Position numbers and translations under genes: made by a program. A stretch of 64,000 nucleotides of DNA from an alpha proteobacterium AAP38 (GTDB lineage Bacteria; Pseudomonadota; Alphaproteobacteria; Azospirillales; Azospirillaceae), in contig LJHR01000035.1 in the NCBI GenBank assembly GCA_001296005.1, positions 221,214-285,213 of the forward strand, read 5' to 3'. Under the pieces are notes generated by a model. It was not told the origin of the DNA. It did not search any database and worked only from the letters and a program-made list of their open reading frames with translations. This document shows positions 45,637 through 54,718 of this stretch, one piece after another (the first letter of the stretch is position 1; each line of letters begins with the position of its first letter).

Positions 45637-47694
45637 ATGGCAAGCAAAGGCTTGTTCCTGACCGTATCGCTGTTGGCCGTCGCGGCCATCGGTGCCGGCA
45701 GCTATTACACCTTGAAAAGCAATCAGCAGGCGAAGGACGCGGCGGAAGCCGCCAAGTTGAAGCTGGTCCTCGATCAAGAGGTCAGCCCCTGCGATGATTT
45801 CTTCCTCCATGCCTGCGGGCCGTGGATCAAGGCCAACCCGATCCCGGCCGACCGGTCGCGCTGGGGCACGTTTGATGAGTTGCAGCAGCGTAACCAGAAC
45901 CTGCTGCACGACATTCTGGAAAAGGCCGCCAAGGGCAATGAGGCGGGCACCGCCAAGATCGGCGCCTTCTATGCCGCGTGCATGGATGAGGCCGCTGCCG
46001 ATGCCGCCGGTGTGGCCCCGGTCAAGCCGCTCTTGGACCAGATCGCCGCCGTGAAGGACAAGGCCGCCCTGGGCGCCCTGATCGCCACGCTGCACAATGC
46101 CGGCGTCAACGCCCTGTTCGGCTTCGGCGCGCAGCAGAGCTTTGCCAAGGCCGAAGATACGATCGCCGCCTTCGACCAGGGCGGCCTGGGGCTGCCCGAC
46201 CGCGACTATTACGTCAAGGATGACGAGCGCTCCACCAAGCTGCGCGACGCCTATGTGAAGCATGTGGCGGCGATCTTCGTACTGGCCGGCGATGCGGCCG
46301 ATGTGGCGGACAAGAAGGCCGCTGCCGTCATGGCGTTTGAGACCAAGCTGGCCAACGGCACCATGAGCAAGGTGGACCGCCGCGACACCGCCAAGTTGAA
46401 CAATCCCACCAGCTTCGATGCCTTCACCGGCAGCGCCAAGGGTGTGGATTTCGCGGCCTATGTTCGGGAAGTCGGCGCGCCCGCCTTTACCGACATGAAT
46501 GTCAATGATCCGGGCTTCTTCGCCGGTCTGGACAAGGCCCTGGCCGAGACCAGCCTGGACGATATCAAGACCTACCTCGCCTGGCAGGCCCTGCGCGCCA
46601 CGGCCCCTTGGCTGTCCAAGGGCTTTGTGGATGAGAATTTCGGCTTCTATGGCAAGACCCTTTCGGGTGCTGCCGAGAACCGCCCACGCTGGAAGCGCTG
46701 CACCACGGCGGCCGACAATGCCCTGGGCGAAGATTTGGGCAAGCATTTCGTCGAAGCCGCCTTCGGGCCTGAGCATAAGGCCCGCATGCTGGTCATGCTG
46801 GACGATCTGCGCGCGGCCTATGCCGAGGATATCAAGCAGCTGGACTGGATGAGCGAGGAGACCAAGGCCAAGGCCCTGGAGAAACTGTCCGCCATGGCGC
46901 AGAAGATCGGCTATCCGGAAAAGTGGCGCGACTATGCGGCGCTGGAGGTCAAGAAGGACGAGCTGATCGGCAACCAGTTCCGGTCGGCAAAGTTCGAAAA
47001 CGCCTATCAGATGGCCAAGATCGGCAAGAAGGTGGACAAGAACGAATGGTTCATGACCCCGCCGACCGTGAACGCCTATTACGATCCCAGCCAGAACAAC
47101 ATCAACTTCCCCGCCGGTATCCTCCAGCCGCCCTTCTTTGACTTCAAGGCGGATGACGGCCTGAATTATGGCGCCATCGGGGCCGTGATCGGCCATGAGA
47201 TGACGCACGGGTTCGATGATGAGGGCCGCGCCTTTGACGCGGTCGGCAATCTGAAGGATTGGTGGACAGAAGAGGACGGCCACAAGTTCGAGGCCAAGGC
47301 CCAGTGCCTAGTGGACCAGTATGGTTCCTATCAGGTGGCGGGTGACACCAACCAGAATGGCAAGCTGACGCTGGGCGAGAATACCGCCGACAATGGCGGG
47401 TTGCGTCTGGCGCTGATGGCGCTGAAGAACCGCAAGGGCGGGGAAGCAGCACTGGCCGCAAAGGACGCCAATGGCGTGACGGCGGAACAGAAGCTGTTCT
47501 ATGGCTGGGCCAGCGTCTGGTGCTCCTCCTCCAAGCCGGAGAATGAGCGGCTGCGCGCCCAGACCGACCCGCATTCGGCCCCGCGCCACCGCGTGAACGG
47601 CACCGTCGCCAACATGCCGGAATTCGCCAAGGCCTTTAACTGTAAGCCGACGGACAAGATGGTCCGGGGGGATAAGGCCTGTAAGGTCTGGTGA
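45637..47694 (+). CDS. M13 (neprilysin-like) metallopeptidase, copy 1
   Basis: A 685-residue zinc peptidase that acts on short peptides outside the cytoplasm. An N-terminal hydrophobic segment (about 6-25) is probably an uncleaved anchor because no clear signal cleavage follows. The mature part has the SPCDDFFLHACGPWIK start, NAYYDPSQNNINFPAGILQPPFF, the zinc site VIGHEMTHGFDDEG, third ligand in GENTADNGG, and VNGTVANMPEFAKAFNC...KACKVW at the end. The start has GGGGGAC upstream. The downstream REP-like repeats and a terminator separate it from the second copy. Confidence 0.94.
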   Translation: MASKGLFLTVSLLAVAAIGAGSYYTLKSNQQAKDAAEAAKLKLVLDQEVSPCDDFFLHACGPWIKANPIPADRSRWGTFDELQQRNQNLLHDILEKAAKGNEAGTAKIGAFYAACMDEAAADAAGVAPVKPLLDQIAAVKDKAALGALIATLHNAGVNALFGFGAQQSFAKAEDTIAAFDQGGLGLPDRDYYVKDDERSTKLRDAYVKHVAAIFVLAGDAADVADKKAAAVMAFETKLANGTMSKVDRRDTAKLNNPTSFDAFTGSAKGVDFAAYVREVGAPAFTDMNVNDPGFFAGLDKALAETSLDDIKTYLAWQALRATAPWLSKGFVDENFGFYGKTLSGAAENRPRWKRCTTAADNALGEDLGKHFVEAAFGPEHKARMLVMLDDLRAAYAEDIKQLDWMSEETKAKALEKLSAMAQKIGYPEKWRDYAALEVKKDELIGNQFRSAKFENAYQMAKIGKKVDKNEWFMTPPTVNAYYDPSQNNINFPAGILQPPFFDFKADDGLNYGAIGAVIGHEMTHGFDDEGRAFDAVGNLKDWWTEEDGHKFEAKAQCLVDQYGSYQVAGDTNQNGKLTLGENTADNGGLRLALMALKNRKGGEAALAAKDANGVTAEQKLFYGWASVWCSSSKPENERLRAQTDPHSAPRHRVNGTVANMPEFAKAFNCKPTDKMVRGDKACKVW

Positions 47695-47712
47695 TGGATT
47701 GAGGGGCGGGGT

Positions 47713-47748
47713 TGCCCTCACCCTCCCAAACGCTGACACGTTCGGGAA
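47713..47748. repeat. REP-like intergenic repeat, partial copy 3
   Basis: Matches the first half of the repeat (GCCCTCACCCTCCC AAACGC...ACGTTCGGG) and stops. It lies 19 bp after the first M13 stop, next to a full copy. Confidence 0.7.
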
Positions 47749-47756
47749 CCGTCACA

Positions 47757-47827
47757 ACCCTCACCCTCCCAAACGCTGACGCGTTCGGGCCCCTCCCTCT
47801 CCCACGTTCGTGGGCGAGGGGCAAAAT
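47757..47827. repeat. REP-like intergenic repeat, copy 4
   Basis: Full copy: ACCCTCACCCTCCC, AAACGCTGACGCGTTCGGG, CCCCTCCCTCTCCC, ACGTTCGTGGGCGAGGGG. Almost identical to copy 1 at 36576. Confidence 0.75.
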
Positions 47828-47830
47828 TTA

Positions 47831-47893
47831 GGCCCTCGCCCGCTTGCGGGAGAGGGAGGGGCCCGTTGGCGCCAGCCAACGGGAGGGTGAGGG
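47831..47893. repeat. REP-like intergenic repeat, copy 5 (inverted)
   Basis: The reverse complement of the repeat: GGCCCTCGCCCGC, GCGGGAGAGGGAGGGGCCCG, then CCAACGGGAGGGTGAGGG. With copy 4 it makes a head-to-head pair that can form a large hairpin. Confidence 0.75.
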
Positions 47894-47922
47894 AACGACG
47901 ACCCGCCATTACAAGAACGAAA

Positions 47923-47951
47923 GGGGTGGCCCATGTGGCCACCCCTTTTTT
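47923..47951 (+). terminator. Intrinsic terminator between the two M13 genes
   Basis: GGGGTGGCC, loop CATGT, GGCCACCCC, followed by six T's. Confidence 0.9.
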
Positions 47952-48099
47952 CATGGCGCAACCATTGCGCAACACGCATTTACGCAGGCGTTACAAAGCG
48001 ATGCCGGAACCCGACCGGCACCCGTGATAATTTCACATGCATAAGCAACAGGCCCCAAAAGGGCCGCATCCTGCACATAGATCAAAAACAAGGGTTGAG

Positions 48100-50178
48100 A
48101 TGATGAAACGGATCGGGATGGGCGCCAGCAGCCTGCTGGCGTTGGGATTGTCGTTCATGCTGTCGGGCACCGCCATGGCCGAAGCGCCCACGCAGGTGGC
48201 CCAGGCGGCCCCCGCCGCGGCCAAGGCCGGCAAGCCGCCGGCACCGGGCCTGCCGGTGCTGGATGACGCGGTGTCGCCTTGCGACAATTTCTTCCTGCAT
48301 GCCTGTGGCGTGTGGAAGCGTGAGAACCCGATCCCGGACGATCAGGCGCGCTGGGGCAATTTCAACGCGCTGGCCGACAAGAACCTGACCCTGCTGCGCG
48401 ATATCCTGGATCAGGCCGTCGCCAAGCCCGATCCGAAGACCGCCCGCATTGCTGATTTCTATGCGTCCTGCATGGATGAGGCGGGGGTGGATGCCAAGGG
48501 GCTGGCCCCGCTGTCGCCCCTGCTGGACCGGATCAATGGCCTGACGGACAAGAAGGACCTGGGCGCTGTCGTCGGCTATCTGCATGACCAGGGCGTGAAT
48601 ACCCTGTTCGGCTTTGGCCGCATGCAGAAATTCAGCGACGCGGTGCAGACCATCGCGGCGGCGGGCCAGGGTGGCCTGGGCCTGCCCGACCGCGATTTCT
48701 ATTTCAAGGATGACGCCAAGTCCAAGGAACAGCGCGCCGCCTATGTCGCGCATGTCGCGAAGATGTTCGAACTGTCGGGCACGCCGGCGGACGCCGCCAA
48801 GGCCAAGGCCGATGCCGTGATGGCGTTCGAAACGGCGCTGGCCGAGGCGTCGATGACCCGCCTGGAACGCCGCGACCCGCAGAAGCAGAACAACCCGACC
48901 GTCCTGGCCGATTTCGCCAAGAGCGTTCCGGCCATCGACTGGACCGCGTACATATCCGCCATCGGCGCGCCGGCCTTTACCGAGATGAATGTCGGCCAGC
49001 CGAAATTCTTCGAGGCGATGAATGCCAAGCTGACCCAGGCCAGCCTGGATGACATCAAGACCTACCTGACCTGGCATGTGCTGCGCGCCAATGCGCAATG
49101 GCTGCCCAAGGCGTTCAGCGAGGAAGCGTTCAATTTCTATGGCCGCACCCTGAACGGCACCAAGGAACAGCGCCCGCGCTGGAAGCGCTGCGTGGCCGCC
49201 ACGGATAATGCCCTGGGCGAGGATCTGGGCAAGTATTTCGTGGAGAAGGCGTTCGGGCCGGAACACAAGAAGCGCATGCTGACCATGGTCGGCGATGTGC
49301 AGGCCGCCCTGAAGGACCGGATCAGCAATCTGGAATGGATGGGGGCCGAAACCAAGGCCAAGGCGCATGAAAAACTGGCCAACATGCCCAACAAGATCGG
49401 CTATCCCGACAATTGGCGCGATTATTCGGCGCTGACCATCGTGAAGGGCGACCTTCTGGGCAATGTCACCCGTGCCGACAGCTTTGAACAGCGCCGGCAG
49501 CTGTCGCGCATCGGCAAGCCGCGCGACAGTTCGGAATGGGGTATGACCCCGCCGACGGTGAATGCCTATTACTCGCCGCAGCAGAACAATATCAACTTCC
49601 CCGCCGGCATTTTGCAGCCGCCCTTCTTCGATTTCACGGCAGACGACGCCTATAATTACGGCGCCATCGGTGGGGTGATCGGGCATGAGATCATCCATGG
49701 CTTTGACGACCAGGGCCGCAAATTTGCCGGCGATGGCAATCTGGCCGATTGGTGGACCGAGGATGATGCCAAGCGCTTTACCGAGCGTGCGCAGTGCCTG
49801 ATCGATCAATATTCCGGGTTCCAGGCCGTGGAAGGCGTGAACCTGAACGGCAAGCAGACGCTGGGCGAGAACACCGCCGACAATGGCGGCCTGCCGGTGG
49901 CGCTGGACGCGCTGAAGCGCCGGCTGGGCGAAAAGGGCATGAAGAAGAAGATTGGCGGTTTGAGCGCCGAACAGCGCTTCTTCTATGGTTGGGCCAATGT
50001 CTGGTGTGCGCAGGAACGGCCGGAATTCCGCCGTTTGCAGGCCCAGACGGGCGTGCATTCCCTGCCCGAATACCGCGTGAACGGCACCTTGTCGAACATG
50101 CCGGAATTCGCCAAGGCCTTTAACTGCCAGCCCACGGACAAGATGGTCCGCGGGGACAAGGCCTGCAAGGTCTGGTAA
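48100..50178 (+). CDS. M13 (neprilysin-like) metallopeptidase, copy 2
   Basis: A 692-residue paralogue of copy 1 with its own signal peptide (MMKRIGMGASSLLALGLSFMLSGTAMAEA), so it is probably released into the periplasm. Motifs are SPCDNFFLHACGVWKRENPIPDD, VNAYYSPQQNNINFPAG, the zinc site VIGHEIIHGFDDQG, GENTADNGGLPVALDALK and the terminal KACKVW. I start at the ATG at 48100. The Ala/Pro-rich segment after the signal peptide (about 28-62) is absent from copy 1. The two genes have separate terminators, so they can be regulated independently. Confidence 0.94.
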   Translation: MMKRIGMGASSLLALGLSFMLSGTAMAEAPTQVAQAAPAAAKAGKPPAPGLPVLDDAVSPCDNFFLHACGVWKRENPIPDDQARWGNFNALADKNLTLLRDILDQAVAKPDPKTARIADFYASCMDEAGVDAKGLAPLSPLLDRINGLTDKKDLGAVVGYLHDQGVNTLFGFGRMQKFSDAVQTIAAAGQGGLGLPDRDFYFKDDAKSKEQRAAYVAHVAKMFELSGTPADAAKAKADAVMAFETALAEASMTRLERRDPQKQNNPTVLADFAKSVPAIDWTAYISAIGAPAFTEMNVGQPKFFEAMNAKLTQASLDDIKTYLTWHVLRANAQWLPKAFSEEAFNFYGRTLNGTKEQRPRWKRCVAATDNALGEDLGKYFVEKAFGPEHKKRMLTMVGDVQAALKDRISNLEWMGAETKAKAHEKLANMPNKIGYPDNWRDYSALTIVKGDLLGNVTRADSFEQRRQLSRIGKPRDSSEWGMTPPTVNAYYSPQQNNINFPAGILQPPFFDFTADDAYNYGAIGGVIGHEIIHGFDDQGRKFAGDGNLADWWTEDDAKRFTERAQCLIDQYSGFQAVEGVNLNGKQTLGENTADNGGLPVALDALKRRLGEKGMKKKIGGLSAEQRFFYGWANVWCAQERPEFRRLQAQTGVHSLPEYRVNGTLSNMPEFAKAFNCQPTDKMVRGDKACKVW

Positions 50179-50192
50179 TTCGCTGGACGGTG

Positions 50193-50226
50193 AAGGGACG
50201 GCCCCCAAAGGGTCGTCCCTTTTTTT
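50193..50226 (+). terminator. Intrinsic terminator after M13 copy 2
   Basis: GGGACGGCCC and GGGTCGTCCC pair with one G-U around a five-base loop, followed by a run of seven T's. It also faces the stop of the convergent membrane-protein gene. Confidence 0.9.
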
Positions 50227-50244
50227 ATGAGCTTTTTGTACGGC

Positions 50245-50880
50245 CTACACGGGCAGGTCGGTTCGGCACGGTATCGACAATTCCTTATTCTGCGGCGACC
50301 TGACCAGAGTGGAGGCCACACAAACACCGCAGAACAGAACCAAACCGTAAAGCGCCAGGATCACCTGTGCCGGCACAACAAAGTTCAACTGCGGCACGGC
50401 ACCCAGCAGCATGGCAGCGTACCAGGACACGCCCGACAGGATGCCAACCGACAAGAACAGGAGCTGACGCTGCGGGGTTTGGCTGGAAAGGAATACGCAC
50501 CCAACAGAGGCCCGCAACTGAGGCAAGACCACGGCATGGATGAAAAAGCCGTTTATGGACAGGACCATCACAATGGCGATCTTTGCCCAAACCTTGGGAT
50601 TTTCCAGGCGCGGCGGATCGAACGCCGCGTAGAAGCACAGAAACCCCAGCCCCGTCAGCCACAAGATGGCCAATCCAGCCGTTACCATGGAACCAGCCGT
50701 CTCGGCCAATTCGGACAGGGCCGGCGTCACCGGACGATGACGCGAGCGCACAAGGAACACATCCAGCAATGTCGCGCTGCCAAGGCCCAACACGAGGCCG
50801 ACGAAATGCAGCACCCGAAGGCCGATGCGTAATGCCTGAGACAGGTCAGGAGAGACCGCGGCGAAATTGGCGTCGAACAT
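50245..50880 (-). CDS. Hypothetical integral membrane protein
   Basis: A 211-residue protein with about five hydrophobic segments (near residues 14-40, 60-85, 97-118, 140-163 and 168-192). The first segment (LRVLHFVGLVLGLGSATLLDVFLV) carries an LHFVG-type histidine, as in small cytochrome-b-like or DUF2269-like proteins, but I cannot assign it. The start is the ATG complementary to 50878-50880 behind GAGGGTGG. It is divergent from a LysR gene across 149 bp, which makes it a natural target of that regulator. Confidence 0.65.
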   Translation of the reverse strand: MFDANFAAVSPDLSQALRIGLRVLHFVGLVLGLGSATLLDVFLVRSRHRPVTPALSELAETAGSMVTAGLAILWLTGLGFLCFYAAFDPPRLENPKVWAKIAIVMVLSINGFFIHAVVLPQLRASVGCVFLSSQTPQRQLLFLSVGILSGVSWYAAMLLGAVPQLNFVVPAQVILALYGLVLFCGVCVASTLVRSPQNKELSIPCRTDLPV

Positions 50881-51029
50881 GACCACCCTCACTTTCTAGA
50901 CCTGTGACAATTCTGGCCAGATTGACCAACCGTGCCGCTTCTGTTGCTGTACGGCGGGTAGGTCACTGGGACATATGGATTAGCACTGTCAGGAAGTTGC
51001 TTAACAAGCCGCTGGGATTGCATATCGTC

Positions 51030-51962
51030 ATGAAGCCAATTCATAGTCCGGCGCTGGACCTGAACCTTGTCAAAGTCTTCGATGCTCTGCTCGAGACGCG
51101 CAATGTGTCCCGCGCAGCAGAACTTCTGGGGGTTAGCCAATCGGCGGTCAGCCATTCTCTGTCACGGCTGCGCATCATGATCGGCGATCCCTTATTCGTG
51201 CGCGCCGGCAACAGGATGGAACCCACCGCCCGGGCCCAGCGGCTGGCCGAGCCCCTGCGCGACGTCTTGCTGGGTGCCGCCAAAGCGCTGACGGTGGAGG
51301 AGGATTTCAGCGCGGAGCGGGAAGAAAGGACCTTCACCATTGCCGCGCTGGACAGTCTGCTGGCACTGCTGCTGCCGGGTGTGGTGCAGGACGCGGCGCA
51401 GTTGCGCGTGTCCATCCTGGTGAAAAGCCTGTCACCGATGGACACGCTGGAAGGCCTGGATGAGGGGACGATTGATCTGGCCATTGGCCCGTTCCCCCGG
51501 CTGCGACGCTGGCATGAATCACATTTCCTGTATCAGGATAATCAAATCTGCCTGTTCGACCGGCGACTGGTGCCGGTTGAAACGCCGATCAGTGCGGCGG
51601 ACTATGTCCGCTATCCCCATATCATCCCGTCCATCGGCGATACGCTGACCAGCTTTGTCGATGAGAAGCTGGCCAAGCTGGGACTGCGCCGGCAGGTGGT
51701 GGCGGGATGCACCCAGTTTCTGGCCATTCCCTTCCTGTTGACCCAGGCCCCGACCATTGCCACCCTGCCCGCCCGTCTGGCACAAATCGCGGCCCCTGCG
51801 CTGGGCCTGACCGTCAGCCCGCCACCCTTCCCGTCGGAACCCGTCGATGTCCTGATGGCCTGGCATCGCCGCCATAGCGGCTCTCCCTCGCATTTGTGGT
51901 TGCGCAAACGTATCCTGCAAACGGCATCCGGCATGGAAAGCCTGGAAAGCGCTTCTTCCTGA
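51030..51962 (+). CDS. LysR-type transcriptional regulator
   Basis: A 310-residue regulator with the N-terminal winged HTH LDLNLVKVFDALLETRNVSRAAELLGVSQSAVSHSLSRLRIMIGDPLFVRAGNRMEPTARA and the two-lobed effector domain starting at about residue 95 (RTFTIAALDSLLALLLPGV). The wording of the HTH resembles NodD/NahR-like members. I start at the ATG at 51030 because the DNA-binding domain begins 10 residues later. The divergent membrane-protein gene is its probable target. Confidence 0.88.
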   Translation: MKPIHSPALDLNLVKVFDALLETRNVSRAAELLGVSQSAVSHSLSRLRIMIGDPLFVRAGNRMEPTARAQRLAEPLRDVLLGAAKALTVEEDFSAEREERTFTIAALDSLLALLLPGVVQDAAQLRVSILVKSLSPMDTLEGLDEGTIDLAIGPFPRLRRWHESHFLYQDNQICLFDRRLVPVETPISAADYVRYPHIIPSIGDTLTSFVDEKLAKLGLRRQVVAGCTQFLAIPFLLTQAPTIATLPARLAQIAAPALGLTVSPPPFPSEPVDVLMAWHRRHSGSPSHLWLRKRILQTASGMESLESASS

Positions 51963-51998
51963 TCGCTGGATTGAACATCCCAACCGAACGGCCTCCCG

Positions 51999-52442
51999 AT
52001 GACAGCTGCCGATATCCGCCTGTCCACCCCTGCCGATATCGCCGCCATCCACCGCGTCTGGCGGGCAGCGGTGGATGCCACGCATGGCTTTGTCGCGGCG
52101 GCGGATATCGCGTTCTATGAGCATCTGCTGACCACGCTGTACCTGCCGCACAAGCCGCAATGGCTGGCCCTGTCGCCGGCAGGAGAGGTGCAGGGCTTCA
52201 TCGGGCTGGAGGGGCCGAAGATCGAGGCGCTGTTCGTGCATCCCAATTGGCATCGGCATGGGGTGGGCCGGCGGTTGATCACCCATGCCGTGGCGCTGAG
52301 CGGGCGGTTGATGGTGGATGTGAACGCGCAGAATCCGGGGGCCGTGGAATTCTATGCGGCGCTGGGTTTCATGCAGATCGGACACTCCCCCGTCGATCAG
52401 GCTGGAAAACCCTATCCGCTCATCCATATGGCAAGGGTGTGA
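51999..52442 (+). CDS. GNAT family N-acetyltransferase
   Basis: A 147-residue acetyltransferase. Seen are the N-terminal IRLSTPADIAAIHRVWRAAV helix, the acetyl-CoA loop region IEALFVHPNWHRHGVGRRLITHA and the closing NPGAVEFYAALGFMQIG strand-helix. The acceptor substrate cannot be predicted. It starts 37 bp after the LysR stop and ends 14 bp before msrB, so it is probably co-transcribed with msrB. Confidence 0.86.
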   Translation: MTAADIRLSTPADIAAIHRVWRAAVDATHGFVAAADIAFYEHLLTTLYLPHKPQWLALSPAGEVQGFIGLEGPKIEALFVHPNWHRHGVGRRLITHAVALSGRLMVDVNAQNPGAVEFYAALGFMQIGHSPVDQAGKPYPLIHMARV

Positions 52443-52455
52443 AACGGAGGGCGTG

Positions 52456-52854
52456 ATGACAGAGACATTTCCCATCACCCGCAGCGACGAGGAATGGCGC
52501 CGCATCCTGACGCCCGATCAATATCGGGTGATGCGGGCGCATGGGACGGAACGGCCCGGTTCCTGCGGTCTGTTGCGGGAAAAGCGGCCTGGGCGGTTCT
52601 GCTGTGCTGGCTGCGGCCAGGCTTTGTTCCAGTCGGGGGACAAGTTTGAAAGCGGCACCGGCTGGCCCAGCTTCAACGACCCGCTGCCGGGATCGGTCGG
52701 CTCTACCGTCGACCGGTCGCACGGCATGGTGCGGGTGGAGGTGCATTGCAGCCAGTGCGGCTCCCACCTGGGTCATGTGTTCCCAGATGGGCCGCCGCCC
52801 ACCTATCAGCGCTATTGCATCAACGGCGTGGCGCTGGATTTCGTGGCGGATTGA
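52456..52854 (+). CDS. msrB: Peptide-methionine (R)-S-oxide reductase
   Basis: A 132-residue MsrB, which repairs oxidised methionine. The zinc ligands are CAGC and CSQC, the substrate region is SGTGWPSFNDPL, and the catalytic cysteine is in RYCINGVALDF. The start at 52456 has ACGGAGGG upstream. The last 35 bp overlap the end of the convergent ankyrin gene, so the two mRNAs are antisense there. Confidence 0.95.
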   Translation: MTETFPITRSDEEWRRILTPDQYRVMRAHGTERPGSCGLLREKRPGRFCCAGCGQALFQSGDKFESGTGWPSFNDPLPGSVGSTVDRSHGMVRVEVHCSQCGSHLGHVFPDGPPPTYQRYCINGVALDFVAD

Positions 52855-54529
52855 TCCTTTCCGCCGCCGCATCGCGGATCAGGTCGGCGGCGTCGATCAG
52901 ACCCCGGTCGCGGGCCGCCTGTTCGGCACTGATGCCGTCCTTGTTGACGGCGCGGGGATCGGCACCGTGGGCCAGAAGGAAGTCGGCCATGCTGGCCGCT
53001 TCCTCCTCCCCCTCCGGCAGGGCGAACAGGGGCAGGATGGCGAATTTAGGGTGCGGGGCGTTGACCAGATCCGGTTCAGCGGCGAAAAGTTCCGCCAGCC
53101 GGTCCTGCATGCCCAGATAGACAAGTTCGGACACTTCCCGGCTGCGCGGGGCCAGGAAGGCCGCGATGTCGCGGCGGCGGAAATGGGCGGCAAAACCCAT
53201 GGAGCCGCCGCCATAATCCGTAGCCGTGGGCCGGTCGATATCCGCCCCGCGCGCCACCAGCAGCCTGACCACATCCAGCGAACCGCCCATGACGGCATAT
53301 TGGATGGCCCGCTGTTCCTGCCGGTCGCCCAGATCGACCGGCATGCCCAGGTCCAGCAGCAGTTCCACCACATCCACCCGTCCCTGCTGCGCCGCGTTGT
53401 GAAGGGGGGCCGGGTCGTGAAGGACTTGCGGGTGCGACAGGGCCAGGACGCGCGCCCGATCCCGATCCAGGGCCATGGAAGCTGCCTGGAATGCCATGGT
53501 CGGTGACAGATCAGGTTGGGGCGCACCGTGGCGGGACAGAAGATCGGCCATGGCGCGGTGGCCATGGACCAGCGCCTCCACCATCAGCGGACGGCCGGAA
53601 TAGGCATGAATGCCGGCCGCATCCGCGCCATGGTCCAGCAGCCATGCGGCCCGGCGCAGGTGATTGTAGGCCACGGCATTGCCCAGCAGATAGTCGATCA
53701 CCGGCAGCGGGAAACGGCCCCCGATCCGGGGCTTCTCCAGCCGTTCCAGCCAGGCCCCCGTCAGGCCGCGTGCCGCGCAGGCGGACCAGATGACATCCAG
53801 CCATTCCACCTCGTCCCGGCAGATGGAGGTGTTGTACAGCGCCTGCGCGTCAAACGGGTCGGCACCGCGTTCCACCAGCAGGGCCACCAGGGCATGGGCG
53901 TCGGGATGTGGGGGCCGGTCACCCTCCCCCTGCCCGATCAAGCCGGTCAGAACCGTGAAGGCATTGCCCCAGCCATCGTCGAAACGGGCATCGGGATTGG
54001 CACCATGGTCCAGTAGCAGGCGCGCCATCGCCACCCCCGCCCCGCCCGGCAGCCGCGCATAGGCGAGGTAGAGCAGCGGTTCCCAGTTCAGCGGACCCGC
54101 CCTGCGGTTTACCAGTTCCGGGTCGTCGGCCAGCCGCCGCGCCACGGCATCAACGCGCCCGCGCAGCATATCCATCAGAAAATCGCCCGCCCCCAATTCG
54201 GGCCAGCGCGCCAGGATGCGGGCCGCCGCCGCCCGGTCGCCACCATCCCAGGCGGCGCGCAGGATGGTGTCCACCAAAGAGGCCTGGGATTGTCGGGCGA
54301 ACGTGAAGTCGGCCACGGCCTGTTTCAGGCCGGTCCAGCCCGGTAAACCATATTCGCGGGCCAGGGCGAACTGCACATCGCGCAGACCCGGATCGGACGG
54401 GGCCTGGGGCGTGATGGCGGTCAGGCGGGCGCGGGCGGCGGCATCGCCGGCGCGGATGGCCTTCAGCCAGCGCTTGGCCTCACGCCGCAAAATGTCGAGA
54501 CTGGTTGCTGGGCTCAGCTTGCGGGACAT
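52820..54529 (-). CDS. Ankyrin-repeat protein
   Basis: A 569-residue protein. After an N-terminal helical region (SLDILRREAKRWLKAIRAGDAAARARL), ankyrin-type repeats run through most of it. They are recognised by ARLLLDHGANPDARFDDG, LVALLVERGADPFDAQALYN, AAWLLDHGADAAGIHAYSGRPL, PLHNAAQQGRVDVVELLLDLGMPVDLGD, VVRLLVARGADID and FLLAHGADPRAVNKDG. No signal peptide or membrane helix is seen, so it is probably cytoplasmic. The start is the ATG complementary to 54527-54529, behind GGAAGAACC. Its 3' end overlaps msrB by 35 bp. Confidence 0.85.
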   Translation of the reverse strand: MSRKLSPATSLDILRREAKRWLKAIRAGDAAARARLTAITPQAPSDPGLRDVQFALAREYGLPGWTGLKQAVADFTFARQSQASLVDTILRAAWDGGDRAAAARILARWPELGAGDFLMDMLRGRVDAVARRLADDPELVNRRAGPLNWEPLLYLAYARLPGGAGVAMARLLLDHGANPDARFDDGWGNAFTVLTGLIGQGEGDRPPHPDAHALVALLVERGADPFDAQALYNTSICRDEVEWLDVIWSACAARGLTGAWLERLEKPRIGGRFPLPVIDYLLGNAVAYNHLRRAAWLLDHGADAAGIHAYSGRPLMVEALVHGHRAMADLLSRHGAPQPDLSPTMAFQAASMALDRDRARVLALSHPQVLHDPAPLHNAAQQGRVDVVELLLDLGMPVDLGDRQEQRAIQYAVMGGSLDVVRLLVARGADIDRPTATDYGGGSMGFAAHFRRRDIAAFLAPRSREVSELVYLGMQDRLAELFAAEPDLVNAPHPKFAILPLFALPEGEEEAASMADFLLAHGADPRAVNKDGISAEQAARDRGLIDAADLIRDAAAERINPPRNPAPRR

Positions 54530-54718
54530 GGTTCTTCCTTCCCATGACGCCCTTGTCCGCTGAAACGGGCGGGAGGAAGCGGATCGACAGCGCGAACCAC
54601 TCTCACTTGGGTGGAAGCTTGCTTCCTTGCCGCGGACAGGAGGCGCCCCAGCGCGCACTATCCACAGCATCGCGGATCATATGGGCGCCGTCAACGGTCT
54701 GACGACGCCCACAGTGCC